A DNA stretch of 64,000 nt, taken from the NCBI RefSeq assembly GCF_000613285.1, contig NZ_BAIN01000005.1, positions 1 through 64,000 of the forward strand, in the 5' to 3' direction. The notes beneath the pieces are model-generated. The model did not search any database and was not told the origin of the DNA. It was given only the letters and a program-made list of their open reading frames with translations. Source of the DNA: Acetobacter papayae JCM 25143 (GTDB lineage: Bacteria; Pseudomonadota; Alphaproteobacteria; Acetobacterales; Acetobacteraceae). The position numbers and the translations under genes are program-made. Positions 44,081-54,737 of the stretch are shown in pieces. Position 1 is the stretch's first letter, and the number at the start of each line of letters is the position of its first letter.

Positions 44081-45147
44081 ATGAAATTCAGAATGCGTTC
44101 GCTCATGATGGCGTGCGTCGCCATGACTATGCCGTTTGGCATAGAGTATTCCGGGGTTGCGGATGCCTGCACGCGCTTTGTTTATCATGGTGCCCATGAC
44201 GAGGTGATTACCGCGCGGTCCATGGACTGGAAAAGCGATGTCGGCACCAATCTCTGGCTGTTCCCCCGCGGCATGAAGCGTTCGGGCGCCGCCGGGCCGC
44301 ATTCGGTCGAATGGGTTTCGAAATACGGCAGTGTGATTGCTTCGGGCTATGATGTATCCACCACCGATGGCATGAATGAGGCCGGGCTTGTGGCCAATGT
44401 GCTGTGGCTGGCTGAATCGTCTTACCCCCATTACGATGGCAAGACGCCCGGCCTGTCGCTCGCGGCATGGGCGCAATATGTGCTGGATAACTTTGCTACG
44501 GTGAGTGAAGCGGTCAAGGTTCTGGAAAAAGAACCATTTACCATTGTAACGGCTCAGGTTCCCGGCGAAAATCGTCTGGCAGCCTACATCTTTCGCTTTC
44601 TGATGCCTCGGGCGATAGTGCCATTATTGAATATATCGATGGCAAGCAGGTTATCCACCATAGCCCTGCCTATCAGGTCATGACCAATTCCCCGAGCTTC
44701 GACAAGCAACTGGCGCTGTATGAATACTGGAGCCAGATTGGTGGCACGGTTATGCTGCCGGGCACCAACCGGGCATCTGACCGCTTCGCACGCGCCGCGT
44801 TTTACGTGAATGCCATCCCCAAAAGCGAATCACCGGTAGAGGCTATCGCCAGTGTTTTCAGCGTGATCCGCAATGTGTCCGTGCCGTATGGCATCAGCAC
44901 GCCCAATGAGCCCAATATTTCCTCCACACGCTGGCGCACGGTCGCAGACCAGAAGCGCATGCTCTATTTCTTTGAATCAGCGGTAACACCGAATGTTTTC
45001 TGGGTAGACCTGAAAGCGCTGGATTTTTCTGAAAAAACCGGACGGGTTAAAAAACTCGAACTCGGGCCGAACCAGACGCATGTCTATGCCGGTATGGCCA
45101 ATGATCAGTTCAAGGACACTCAACCGTTTGCCTTTCTTGGCCTGTAA
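44081..45147 (+). CDS. Linear-amide C-N hydrolase, choloylglycine hydrolase family (one frameshift)
   Basis: Ntn hydrolase, about 355 residues. The N-terminus is a signal peptide ending ADA, so processing exposes Cys30 as the catalytic N-terminal nucleophile (CTRFVYHG). ITARSMDW supplies the conserved Arg and Asp. STTDGMNEAGL and later MTNSPSFDKQL follow family order. A lost base near 44584 splits it (LAALHLSLSDASGDS after repair). ATG 44081 has AAAGGGAAG upstream. The family includes bile-salt hydrolases, penicillin V acylases and acyl-homoserine-lactone acylases; the periplasmic form here fits the latter two better. Confidence 0.85.
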
Positions 45148-45280
45148 GCCGACCCGGGTATAGCTGCATTTCTTGAAAAAACAGTTCTGGTCGGGATGTT
45201 ATGAGATATTTTGTTAATAAATATACGGAACAGTCGGCCAGTTTTAGCAGTCTATTGCCAAGCGAAAAGAACGGTAAGCT

Positions 45281-46942
45281 ATGATTTCAGATGCCAGAAC
45301 GCTGCCGGACGCCACGGTGCTTCAGGCTGACTTTTGTATAGTCGGTGCTGGTGCAGCGGGCATCAGTCTGGCGCTGGGTCTGTCGCAGTCTGGTTATAAG
45401 GTTCTTCTGCTGGAATCGGGAGGAGAAAAGGAAGAGGCCGCGACACAGGCCCTGTATGAAGGGCATGTGGTCAACCCAGCTTTGCACAGCCCCACCGAGA
45501 GTTATAGGCAAAGGCGTTTTGGCGGCACCACCACCATCTGGGGTGGGCGGTGTGTGCCGTATGATCCGCTGGATTTTGAAGCCAGATCCTATGTGCCCCA
45601 TAGCGGCTGGCCGATAGGTTATGACGAAATTGCCCGGTATTACCCACAGGCGAACCGCTTGTGCGAGGCGGGTGTTTTTGATTATCGCAGCGAGACCGCT
45701 TTTACCCGGCCATTAAAGCCGATGATTCCCGGATTTGATCAGCGCCATTTTACAATGGATACAATGGAGCGGTTCAGTTGTCCGACTGATTTCCACATCC
45801 GCTACCATGACAAACTCTCCGCACCCAATATCCAGATCTTGCTGCATGCCAATCTGACCCGCATCGCTCTTTCACCAGATGGCAACAGGGTAACGGAACT
45901 GGAAGCCAAAACCCTGTCAGGCAATGGTTTCTCCGTCAGGGCCACCTGTTTTGTGCTGTGTGCGGGCGGGCTGGAAACGGTTCGCCTGCTGCTGGCCAAC
46001 CGGGATGTGCATGCGCAGGGTATTGGTAACCAGCATGATGTCGTCGGACGATACTACATGTGCCACATCGCCGGGACGATGGGCGGTATCCATTTTTCCA
46101 TTCCGCCCGCATCGGTCTGGAATGGGTATGATATTTCCGATGAGGGCATTTATTGCCGTAGGCGTCTTGCACTCAGGCCGGAGGTTCAGAAACGCGAACA
46201 GCTTGGCAGTTTCGTTGCCCGCTTGCACCATCCCCGTATTACCGACCCTAGCCACGGCAATGGTATTCTCTCGGCTCTTTATTGCGCAAAGCCGTTTATT
46301 TCTTACGAATATGCTAAAAGACTGTTTGAGGAAGACCCGGTAAGCTGGCGTGACTGGTGCCATCACCTTAAAAATGTTGCCCTTGGTGCGCCTGATATCA
46401 TGGGTTTTGCCTGGCATATGCTGCGGGACAGAAAATTGGCCGCACGCAAGTTTCCATCCGTTGTCATAAAATCACGCACGGGCCTTTACAGTCTGGACTT
46501 CCATGCGGAGCAGACACCAGACCCCATGAGTCGGGTAGGGCTCGCGCATGACAGAGACCCGCTTGGCATGCAGAAGATAGAAATAGACTGGCGTTATGTC
46601 AGTCAGGATGTGCATACCGTCAAACGTTCTCTGGCACTGCTGCAGCAGGATATGGCAGATTCCGGTGTGGGGTCTTTCGATTATGACCCCCATAACGTGG
46701 AAAAGGAAATGACCCGTTATGGGGCCTATGGCGGACACCATATCGGCACGGTGAGAATGGGTCATTCACCCCGCACAAGTGTTACCAATTCTGACTGCCG
46801 CGTGCATGGGGTTGCCAATCTTTATCTGGCGGGTTCGGGTGTATTCCCCACATCCAGTCAGGCCAATCCCACACTGACCATTGTGGCCCTGTCGCTCCGT
46901 CTTGCCGATCATTTACAATCACTCGATTTTTCAGGAACCTAG
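45281..46942 (+). CDS. GMC-family FAD oxidoreductase
   Basis: 553 residues, intact. FAD-binding FCIVGAGAAGISLALGLS and LLLESGG near the N-terminus; RRFGGTTTIWGGRCVPYD; C-terminal GGHHIGTVRMG and SSQANPTLTIVALSLRLADHL, the usual GMC end containing the active-site His/Asn region. Oxidises an alcohol or sugar; substrate unknown. No signal peptide is evident, so a cytoplasmic or partner-exported enzyme. The downstream epimerase-like gene starts 4 bases after its stop. Confidence 0.9.
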   Translation: MISDARTLPDATVLQADFCIVGAGAAGISLALGLSQSGYKVLLLESGGEKEEAATQALYEGHVVNPALHSPTESYRQRRFGGTTTIWGGRCVPYDPLDFEARSYVPHSGWPIGYDEIARYYPQANRLCEAGVFDYRSETAFTRPLKPMIPGFDQRHFTMDTMERFSCPTDFHIRYHDKLSAPNIQILLHANLTRIALSPDGNRVTELEAKTLSGNGFSVRATCFVLCAGGLETVRLLLANRDVHAQGIGNQHDVVGRYYMCHIAGTMGGIHFSIPPASVWNGYDISDEGIYCRRRLALRPEVQKREQLGSFVARLHHPRITDPSHGNGILSALYCAKPFISYEYAKRLFEEDPVSWRDWCHHLKNVALGAPDIMGFAWHMLRDRKLAARKFPSVVIKSRTGLYSLDFHAEQTPDPMSRVGLAHDRDPLGMQKIEIDWRYVSQDVHTVKRSLALLQQDMADSGVGSFDYDPHNVEKEMTRYGAYGGHHIGTVRMGHSPRTSVTNSDCRVHGVANLYLAGSGVFPTSSQANPTLTIVALSLRLADHLQSLDFSGT

Positions 46943-46946
46943 AAAT

Positions 46947-47900
46947 ATGAAGCGCACTGTTCTTGTTCTGGGTGCCGGTGGGTATGTCGGCCGCAAGCTG
47001 ATGGATGCCCTGTCCCGGTGTGAGGATATGCAGCCCATAGCATGCCTGCGCCGACAGTCTTCCACAATGGGGCATGCCAGTGTCTGTTTTGATGCGACTG
47101 ACCCTGTTGAGTTAGAAAAACATATTTCAGGTATTGATGTTGTCGTAAACTGTATTGGGTCTGACCCGACGGTTATGAAGCATTCCGCGCAGGCGTTGTT
47201 GCAGGCGGCGCGCTCAAACGGGCCGCTGATTGTGCATTTCAGCTCCATGGCTGTCTATGGCAGTGCTTGCGGCCTGCTGGACGAAAATGCCCCGCTGCGT
47301 GGGGATATTGGAGCCTACGCCAATGCCAAGGTGGAAATAGAGCGCCTGATGGCGTCTTATCCGCGGCGTATAATCCTGCGGCCCGGCTGTATCTATGGGC
47401 CGGGTAGCCCAGCGTGGTCGAGCCGGATTGCACGCCTGCTGAAAGCGCGGCGGCTGGGTGACCTTGGTGCCGCTGGCGATGGCATTGCCAATCTTGTGCA
47501 TGTGGATGATGTGGCTGCGGCTGTTATTGCCGGTATCCGCAGGCCTGAGTGTGCGGGGCAGGTGTTTAATCTGGCGATGAAAAATCCTCCTACGTGGAAT
47601 GATTATTTCATCAGTTTTGCCAAGGCGCTGGGTGCGGTGCCAGTGCGGCGGATTGGTGAAAAAATGCTCAAAGCGGAAGGCAAGGTTTTTGCACCCGCTT
47701 TGAAAATACTTGAAATACTGGTGGGGAAACTCCCTGTTTCCCTTGATCTGCCGCCGTTTATGTCGCCGGGTCTGCTTTCCCTGTTCAGGCAGGATATTAC
47801 CCTTGTTTCAGAAAAAGCCGAGCGTGAACTGGGGCTGGTATGGAAAGACCTTGAAACCGGTCTGCGCGATAGCGCTCTTTTTGAAGAAGAAAAGAAATAA
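46947..47900 (+). CDS. NAD-dependent epimerase/dehydratase-like protein (extended SDR)
   Basis: 317 residues. Rossmann motif VLGAGGYVGRKL, HFSSMAVYGSA and YxxxK (YANAK), then RPGCIYGPGSPAW, give the extended-SDR pattern used by nucleotide-sugar epimerases and dehydratases. ATG 46947 lies 4 bases after the GMC gene, so the two are co-expressed and may act on the same sugar or sugar-derived substrate. Ends one base from the convergent LysR gene. Confidence 0.88.
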   Translation: MKRTVLVLGAGGYVGRKLMDALSRCEDMQPIACLRRQSSTMGHASVCFDATDPVELEKHISGIDVVVNCIGSDPTVMKHSAQALLQAARSNGPLIVHFSSMAVYGSACGLLDENAPLRGDIGAYANAKVEIERLMASYPRRIILRPGCIYGPGSPAWSSRIARLLKARRLGDLGAAGDGIANLVHVDDVAAAVIAGIRRPECAGQVFNLAMKNPPTWNDYFISFAKALGAVPVRRIGEKMLKAEGKVFAPALKILEILVGKLPVSLDLPPFMSPGLLSLFRQDITLVSEKAERELGLVWKDLETGLRDSALFEEEKK

Positions 47901-48806
47901 TCATGGCCTGTTCTGTGGGCGGTAACGTAGGGTTTCAACCAGAAGACTGAAGGCGGCGGAGGGTTCGCGTCGGCTGGTATAGTAAAGATGATAACCGGCA
48001 AACGGAGGGCACCAGTCCTCCAGCACGCGGACAAGCTGGCCGGTGGCCAGATAAGGCGCCATATGATCTTCCATCAGGAAAGCGATGCCAAACCCTGCGA
48101 GGGACGCCTGAATGATCATATCGGTATTATTGAACGTAAGCTGCCCTTCCACCCGGGCGCGGATTTCACGCCCATCTTTTTCCAGTTCCCACGCATAAAG
48201 CCCGCCAGTGGTTAGAAACCGCAGGTTTATGCACTGATGCTGGGCCAGATCGTCAGGTGTTAGGGGGGGCGGATTGCGCGCAAAATAGGCGGGGGACGCC
48301 ACGGCAGCCATGCGCAGGTCCGGCCCGATCCGTACTGCTACCATATCCTTGGCAATGGCCTCGCCCAGCCTTACGCCCGCATCAAAGCGGTCGGATACGA
48401 TATCGGTCAGGGTTGAATCGATACTGAGTTCGACATGCACATCCGGGTAATTGGGTAACAGGCGTTTGAGCGCGGGCCATAAAAGGGTGCGTGCCGCGTG
48501 ATCAGATGTGGTGATACGGATTGTGCCTGCCGGTTTTTCACGCAGTACACTCAGGCTGGCAAGCTGGTCGTCAATGCTTTCGAGAGCGGGTCTGAGGGTA
48601 TCAACCAGTTTCTGTCCTGCTTCGGTTACGGATACACTGCGGGTGGTGCGGGTTAGCAGCCGTACGCCTAGCCGGGCTTCCAGTCTGCGGATGGTATGGC
48701 TGAGAGAGGATTGCGATGTACCCAGCCGTGCGGCGGCGCGGGTGAAATTGCATTCTTCCGCGACTGCCAGAAAAGCGTTGAGGTCAACAAGGTCCTCGCG
48801 TCGCAT
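47901..48806 (-). CDS. LysR-family transcriptional regulator
   Basis: 301 residues. N-terminal winged HTH: LNAFLAVAEECNFTRAAARLGTSQSSLSHTIRRLEARLG; the remainder is the periplasmic-binding-like effector domain. Divergent from the cupin-CMD-alcohol dehydrogenase genes across 123 bases containing a palindrome, the standard layout for a LysR activator of those genes. Confidence 0.93.
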   Translation of the reverse strand: MRREDLVDLNAFLAVAEECNFTRAAARLGTSQSSLSHTIRRLEARLGVRLLTRTTRSVSVTEAGQKLVDTLRPALESIDDQLASLSVLREKPAGTIRITTSDHAARTLLWPALKRLLPNYPDVHVELSIDSTLTDIVSDRFDAGVRLGEAIAKDMVAVRIGPDLRMAAVASPAYFARNPPPLTPDDLAQHQCINLRFLTTGGLYAWELEKDGREIRARVEGQLTFNNTDMIIQASLAGFGIAFLMEDHMAPYLATGQLVRVLEDWCPPFAGYHLYYTSRREPSAAFSLLVETLRYRPQNRP

Positions 48807-48821
48807 TAATGAACTCCTGAT

Positions 48822-48845
48822 ATGGCTTTATGCCATTTATAGCAT
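48822..48845. promoter_or_regulatory. Candidate LysR binding palindrome
   Basis: ATGGC-TTTAT-GCCAT (48822-48836) overlaps a second repeat ATGC-N8-GCAT (48830-48845), between the divergent lysR and cupin starts. Fits a LysR recognition/activation region; inferred. Confidence 0.5.
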
Positions 48846-48929
48846 CTAATCGCTGTAATGCCGCATGCCTACATTTCTGCCAGAGCGGTTGGCATGGCTG
48901 CTGGCCGGTAAAATTCATGGAGAATGGTC

Positions 48930-49331
48930 ATGCAAATCAGGCGAAGCGGCTCCTCTGCTTCAGTGCGGGGGGCGGAGGCATTGTTTACAGGCACGGTGCG
49001 GATAGATGCCCCGTTTGCGGGGAGTGGCGGGCTCAGTGCGGGCACCGTAACCTTTGAGCCGGGTGCGCGAACAGCCTGGCACACACATCCGCTAGGGCAA
49101 ACACTGCTGGTTACGGCTGGTCTGGGTATGGTGCAGCGGGAAGGGGAGGAAATTCAACTGATCCGCCCCGGAGATGTGGTCTGGATCGAACCGGACGAAA
49201 AGCACTGGCACGGTGCCTCACGGGAATGTGCGATGACGCATATCGCCATTGCGGAAATGCACGAGGGGTCGGCTGTGACATGGCTTGAGCATGTGTCTGA
49301 TGCCGATTATGCGCAGCAGGTGGCACCATGA
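48930..49331 (+). CDS. Cupin-domain protein
   Basis: 133 residues, single cupin barrel. Metal-ligand motif 1 is HTHPLGQTLLVTAG and motif 2 is PGDVVWIEPDEKHWHGA. Similar proteins accompany carboxymuconolactone-decarboxylase-like and quinone/aldehyde metabolism genes. ATG 48930 is preferred over 48924 because GGAG lies 8 bases upstream. Its stop overlaps the next start (ATGA). Confidence 0.87.
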   Translation: MQIRRSGSSASVRGAEALFTGTVRIDAPFAGSGGLSAGTVTFEPGARTAWHTHPLGQTLLVTAGLGMVQREGEEIQLIRPGDVVWIEPDEKHWHGASRECAMTHIAIAEMHEGSAVTWLEHVSDADYAQQVAP

Positions 49332-49680
49332 AGCGCGCTCAGCCATAGGGCAGCAGGTTTTTGGCGATGTCGCTCCCGATTTTGCGGATTTGACAGATCG
49401 CGTTCTGTTTGATGAAATCTGGGAACGCCCCGGTCTGTCGCCTCGTGATAAAAGCATGATCACGGTTTCTGCGCTGGTGGCATTGTACCGGGTGAACGAA
49501 CTGCCGCCACATCTTGAAAAAGCGCTCAGCAACGGCGTTTCTCTGGATGAACTCAAAGACCTGATTACGCATCTGGCATTTTATGCAGGCTGGCCTACGG
49601 CTTCAACGGCTCTGGGCGCGTTGCGGGCTGTCATGCAAAAGAGTGATGCTTCAAAGAAACAGCAAGGAATGGACAAATAA
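49328..49680 (+). CDS. Carboxymuconolactone decarboxylase-like (AhpD-fold) protein (one frameshift)
   Basis: About 118 residues. GDVAPDFADLTDRVLFDEIW, RPGLSPRDKSMITVSALVAL and LITHLAFYAGWPTASTAL are typical. No CxxC, so not a peroxidase of the AhpD type. ATG 49328 overlaps the cupin stop, and one lost C near 49346 (CAGCCCATA) is needed to join MKRAQP to IGQQVFGDV. Often found as an operon partner of cupin and dehydrogenase genes. Confidence 0.85.
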
Positions 49681-50728
49681 TGCGTACCATTGGATTTGCC
49701 TGCACATCGACAGAGGCTGAACTCGAACCTTTCCAGTTTGAGCGGCGTGAGCCCCGGTCGAACGATGTGGTGATGGAAATTCTCTATTGTGGCGTGTGCC
49801 ATTCCGATCTCCACTGGGCCAGAAATGATTGGGGCTGGACACTCTATCCTGCCATTCCCGGCCATGAAATCATTGGTCGTGTGATTGAAACGGGCCCGGA
49901 TGTCACGCGCCACAAAGTGGGTGATTTCGTAGCCGTGGGCTGCATGGTGGATAGCTGCCAGCAGTGCGACCAGTGCCGCAAGGGCGAGGAGCAGCTCTGT
50001 CGCGAAGGCAATACCGGCACATATGGCGGCTTTGACCGGGTGACCAAGGATTACACGCTGGGCGGTTATGCCAAGCACCTTGTGTGCGTGAGGAGTTTGC
50101 CCTGAAGGTGCCTGCGGGGCTTGATATCAGCAAGGCAGCGCCCCTGCTCTGTGCGGGTATTACCACCTATTCGCCCCTGCGGACATGGAATGTCGGTCCC
50201 GGCAGCCGTGTGGGTGTTATCGGCCTTGGGGGGCTTGGGCATATGGCGGTCAAGCTGGCAGCCGCTATGGGGGCTAGCGTTACGGTGCTGAGCCGCAGCG
50301 ATAGCAAGAAGCATGATGCGCTGGAACTGGGGGCTGATGGCCTGCTGGTTTCCACCGACCCGGATGCCATGGCAAAGTCCGCCAATGCGTTTGACCTGAT
50401 TATTGATACCGTCCCGGTTGACCATGATATCAACCCTTACATGCCGTTGCTGGATGTGGATGGCACGCTGGTTATCGTAGGGCAGATCGGGCCGATTGCA
50501 GCCCCCACAACGGTACCGCTGCTGCTGGGCCGGCGCCGTATTGCGGGTTCTCCCATTGGTGGGCTGAAGCAGACACAGGAACTACTCGATTTCTGTGCGC
50601 GTAAGAACATTCTGCCGGACGTTGAAACAATCCGCATGGATGAAATCAATCACGCTTTTACCCGCATGGAAAAAGCGGATGTTCATTATCGCTTTGTCAT
50701 TGATATGGCGACATTGCAGGCGGCCTAG
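49680..50728 (+). CDS. Zinc-dependent NAD(P) alcohol dehydrogenase, YahK/CAD-like (one frameshift)
   Basis: About 350 residues. Catalytic zinc site GVCHSDLHWARNDWG and PGHEIIG; structural zinc cysteines in CQQCDQCRKGEEQLC; Rossmann motif GLGGLGHMAVKLAAAMG. One lost base near 50088 separates KHLV from REEFALKVPAG. Likely reduces or oxidises aldehydes/alcohols with NADPH preference as in E. coli YahK (inferred). The start overlaps the CMD stop (TAATG), so the three genes form one operon. Confidence 0.9.
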
Positions 50729-50740
50729 GCCGTTTTTCTG

Positions 50741-50777
50741 CCCCGCAGCCCTGTCCATGATGGATAGGGCTGCGGGG
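50741..50777. terminator. Strong hairpin between convergent alcohol dehydrogenase and SDR genes
   Basis: CCCCGCAGCCCT (50741-50752) and AGGGCTGCGGGG (50766-50777), a perfect 12-bp GC-rich stem with extra pairing (TCCA/TGGA) in the loop, 12 bases after the dehydrogenase stop. No adjacent T-run. Confidence 0.6.
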
Positions 50778-50792
50778 TAGTCTCAGTTCTGC

Positions 50793-51531
50793 TCAGAAAT
50801 CCTGCCGGGTGGGACGAAACTGGATTTCATTGATATCCACATCGTCTGGCTGGTTGATGGCAAAGGCAACGGCTCTGGCAAAGCTGTCTGCGGGGATGGC
50901 GTAGGTTTCGTAAAAATCCTCTATGGCTTTTGCCATGTTCGGGTCCGTGACGCTCTGCGGCAGTTCGGACTGCACGGCACCGGGGGAGAGAACGGTGGTG
51001 CGGATATTATACGGCTTGACCTCCTGCCGCAGGCTTCGGACAGCATCAGCACAGCCGCTTTTGTGGCGGCATAGACGGCACTGCCGGGGCGCACCTTATG
51101 TCCGGCAACGGATGAGACATTGATGATATGGCCTGCTTTCTGCCGTTTCATCGGCTCAAGGGCAGCAGAAATGCCGTAAAGAACGCCCTTGAGGTTGATG
51201 TCTATCATGCGGTTCCAGTCATCAATGCGCGCTTGTTCCAGTAGGGAATGGGGCATGATCCCGGCATTGTTGATCATCACTCAATCCGGCCATGCTGCTG
51301 CACGGCGCTGTTGACAAGGTTCTGCACCTGCGCGGGGTCTGTCACATCGGTTTTGATGGCGGCAGAAGCGGGCAGGTTGATATCCCATGCCAGACTTTTC
51401 AGCCGCTCCAGCCTGCGGGCTCCCAGAACCAGCTTGGCCCCTCGTTCCGCCAGATAGCGGGCCGTGGCGGCCCCCAGTCCACTACTGGCGCCGGTAATGA
51501 CAATGACTTTTCCTGTAATATTATCGTGCAT
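50793..51531 (-). CDS. Short-chain dehydrogenase/reductase (two frameshifts)
   Basis: About 246 residues, classical SDR. Cofactor loop [19 protein letters not shown], catalytic Ser (INVSSVAG) and YxxxK (YAATK). Breaks near 51280 and 51033 (GCC[C]TG) move the C-terminal part to another frame, with [15 protein letters not shown] and the ending FRPTRQDF. Lies 13 bases after the aldo/keto reductase stop, so the two are probably co-transcribed. Confidence 0.88.
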
Positions 51532-51544
51532 GGTTCAACTGCTT

Positions 51545-52600
<1,056 letters not shown>

Positions 52601-52648
52601 CTACTCATTGATAATGGGGTATAATGTGTATGACGTTATATTCTGCAT

Positions 52649-53734
52649 TCATGAATGCGTGACTAATGACCTGATCCGTTCAAGGACAGAAAGGCCAGCG
52701 GCATGGAAGTTTTCGGTGCTGAATTTCGTGCGCACAAGCGCACGACCTGCACGCCCATAGTGTTCAAGTCTGCTGGGATACGTGAAAATCTCTTCCAAAA
52801 TGGCGGCTAAGCTCTCTTCCACCGGTTGGCCGATAACAAAGCCCGTTTGGCCCCGGATAATGCTGTGAGCCAGTTCTCCAACGGGTGTGGCAATAACAGG
52901 CAGGCCGATGGCCATGGCCTCATGGGCGGCCAGACACATGCCTTCGTAAAGCGAGGGCTGGATATAGGCATCCAGCGTCAGAAGAAAGGCATCGGGGTCG
53001 TTCTGGTGTCCGGTGAGGGTTATGGTGCCGTTGAGCCCTAGCTGGTCGATCAGGTCTTGCAGGCTGGCGTGCAGTGGCCCATCGCCCGCAAGGGAGACCC
53101 GCAGGGAGCCGCGCCATTGTGGTGCGTTTTCGAAAAAACGGCCAATGGCTCTGATAAGCGCTGCATAGTTTTTCTGTTCATTCAGCCGGCCGAGGCTACC
53201 CAGATGCAGGGGGCTGTTTCCCTGCCAGTAGTGGGGGAGGGTCTGGGGTGTTGTGGCGCAGTAAAGCGGCCAGACCATGATTTTTTGTGCGGGAATAGCA
53301 AGGCTTTCGCGTAGGTAGCGCTGCACGGAGGGGGAGTCCGCAATCCACAGGTCGGTAAAACGGCTGAATAGCCTTGTATAGGGTTTGGCGTTGGCGTTGT
53401 TCATCCATGACACAACGGGCAGGCCACACAGGCGGCCTGTAATCTGGCCGACAAGACCCGCAACACTCAGCGATGTCCAGATGACATCGGGCCGTTCACG
53501 CCGGACCTGTTTTATAAAATTACGCAGATAGAAAAGCTTGTTCCTTTTCCTGTCTGCCAGCAGGGTAAAGGCAAATCCTTCATTGCGCAGGCGCAGGCCG
53601 CCAAGGCCATCACGCGGCTCACACGCACTTAGTTGCACATGGCTGCCTGACTGTTCGATCGTGCGTAAGATACGGGGCAGGGAGAACGCCCCTCCACCAC
53701 CTTCCAGCGAGGTGACAAGATACTGTATGTTCAT
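52649..53734 (-). CDS. Glycosyltransferase family 4-like
   Basis: 361 residues, GT-B fold. N-terminal MNIQYLVTSLEGGGG; C-terminal LGRLNEQKNYAALIRA, then PSLYEGMCLAAHEAMAIGLPVIAT containing the EX7E-type nucleotide-sugar motif. Intact. Expected at the inner membrane or cytosol in assembly of an exopolysaccharide or O-antigen; donor unknown. Begins the polysaccharide group and is divergent from the kinase-like gene. Confidence 0.88.
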   Translation of the reverse strand: MNIQYLVTSLEGGGGAFSLPRILRTIEQSGSHVQLSACEPRDGLGGLRLRNEGFAFTLLADRKRNKLFYLRNFIKQVRRERPDVIWTSLSVAGLVGQITGRLCGLPVVSWMNNANAKPYTRLFSRFTDLWIADSPSVQRYLRESLAIPAQKIMVWPLYCATTPQTLPHYWQGNSPLHLGSLGRLNEQKNYAALIRAIGRFFENAPQWRGSLRVSLAGDGPLHASLQDLIDQLGLNGTITLTGHQNDPDAFLLTLDAYIQPSLYEGMCLAAHEAMAIGLPVIATPVGELAHSIIRGQTGFVIGQPVEESLAAILEEIFTYPSRLEHYGRAGRALVRTKFSTENFHAAGLSVLERIRSLVTHS

Positions 53735-53877
53735 GTCCGCTCATGCCTCCGCCATGCGATTAAAGCAGGTGTGACAAGGCGTTGCAACGCGGGGGCACTG
53801 GCACCATGTTTCCTGTTCATGACAGAGAAAAGCGGCCTTTGGCAGGCCGCATGCATGCAAGGGGCAGGGAAAGCGCG

Positions 53878-54626
53878 ATGGTGCAGCAAGGCAGGCCGGA
53901 TGAACCGGAACGGGTAACAACCCTGTCCTATGTTCCTGTGCCGGGGCGTCGTGTGCCTGTTATTGCGCTGGTTGGTGCCGATGGTAGCGGCAAGACTACG
54001 CTGGGCCATGCCTTGTTGGACTGGATGGCTGCCCGCCAGCCCACGCGGCTGTGCCATCTGGGTAAGCAGACAGGCGGCTGGGGGCGGGCAATAGCGCGTA
54101 TCCCGCTGGTCGGGCGCAGGTGGATAATACGATAGCGGGCAAGGCCGTGCAGAGCCGAAAGGACAGGGGGGCCGGACCTTTGGCCGCCCTGATTATTTTT
54201 GCCCTGTCCATGCGGCGTCTGTTCCGTTTTGCGCGTATGCGGCGGCTGCATGCGCGGGGATATGTTATCCTGACCGACCGCTACCCGCAGGCGGTGGTGC
54301 CCGGCCCGATGGATGGCCCCGGACTGGTTGCGCGGCAGCCGGGCCATGGTCTGGTCAAGCAGCTGACACGGCTTGAGCAGACGATTTATGACTGGATGGC
54401 CGGTTTTCGGCCTGATCTGGTGCTGCGGCTCAATGTCGATCTTGCGACGGCTCTGGCCCGCAAGCCTGATCACAGGCCCGAAACCCTGCGCCAGAAAGTG
54501 GCGGATGTGCCGAACCTATCTTTTAACGGAGCGCCTGTGGTTGATCTGGATGCGACCCTCCCCATGGAAACCGTTTTGGCAACTGCTCAGGCTCATATAG
54601 CTGCCGTGCTGGCGGCCTATCGGTAG
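53878..54626 (+). CDS. Thymidylate-kinase-like P-loop protein (one frameshift)
   Basis: About 250 residues. P-loop ALVGADGSGKTTL, lid/base region GYVILTDRYPQA and ADVPNLSFNGAPVVDLDAT resemble nucleoside-monophosphate kinases found in polysaccharide clusters rather than housekeeping Tmk. A lost base near 54122 splits RR from VDNTIAGKAV. ATG 53878 is preferred (AGGGAAAG upstream); in-frame ATG 53806 is an alternative. The role in the cluster is unknown; perhaps sugar-lipid phosphorylation. Confidence 0.72.
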
Positions 54627-54737
54627 GGGGCGTGCATCGGTGGGGTATAATTGACTTTCCCCTGCCACATTTCTACCAGCGTTCAGGCGCTGTCGCCCTT
54701 GGTTGGCTGAGGCGGCTTTTGTTGGCGGGTTCTGCTC

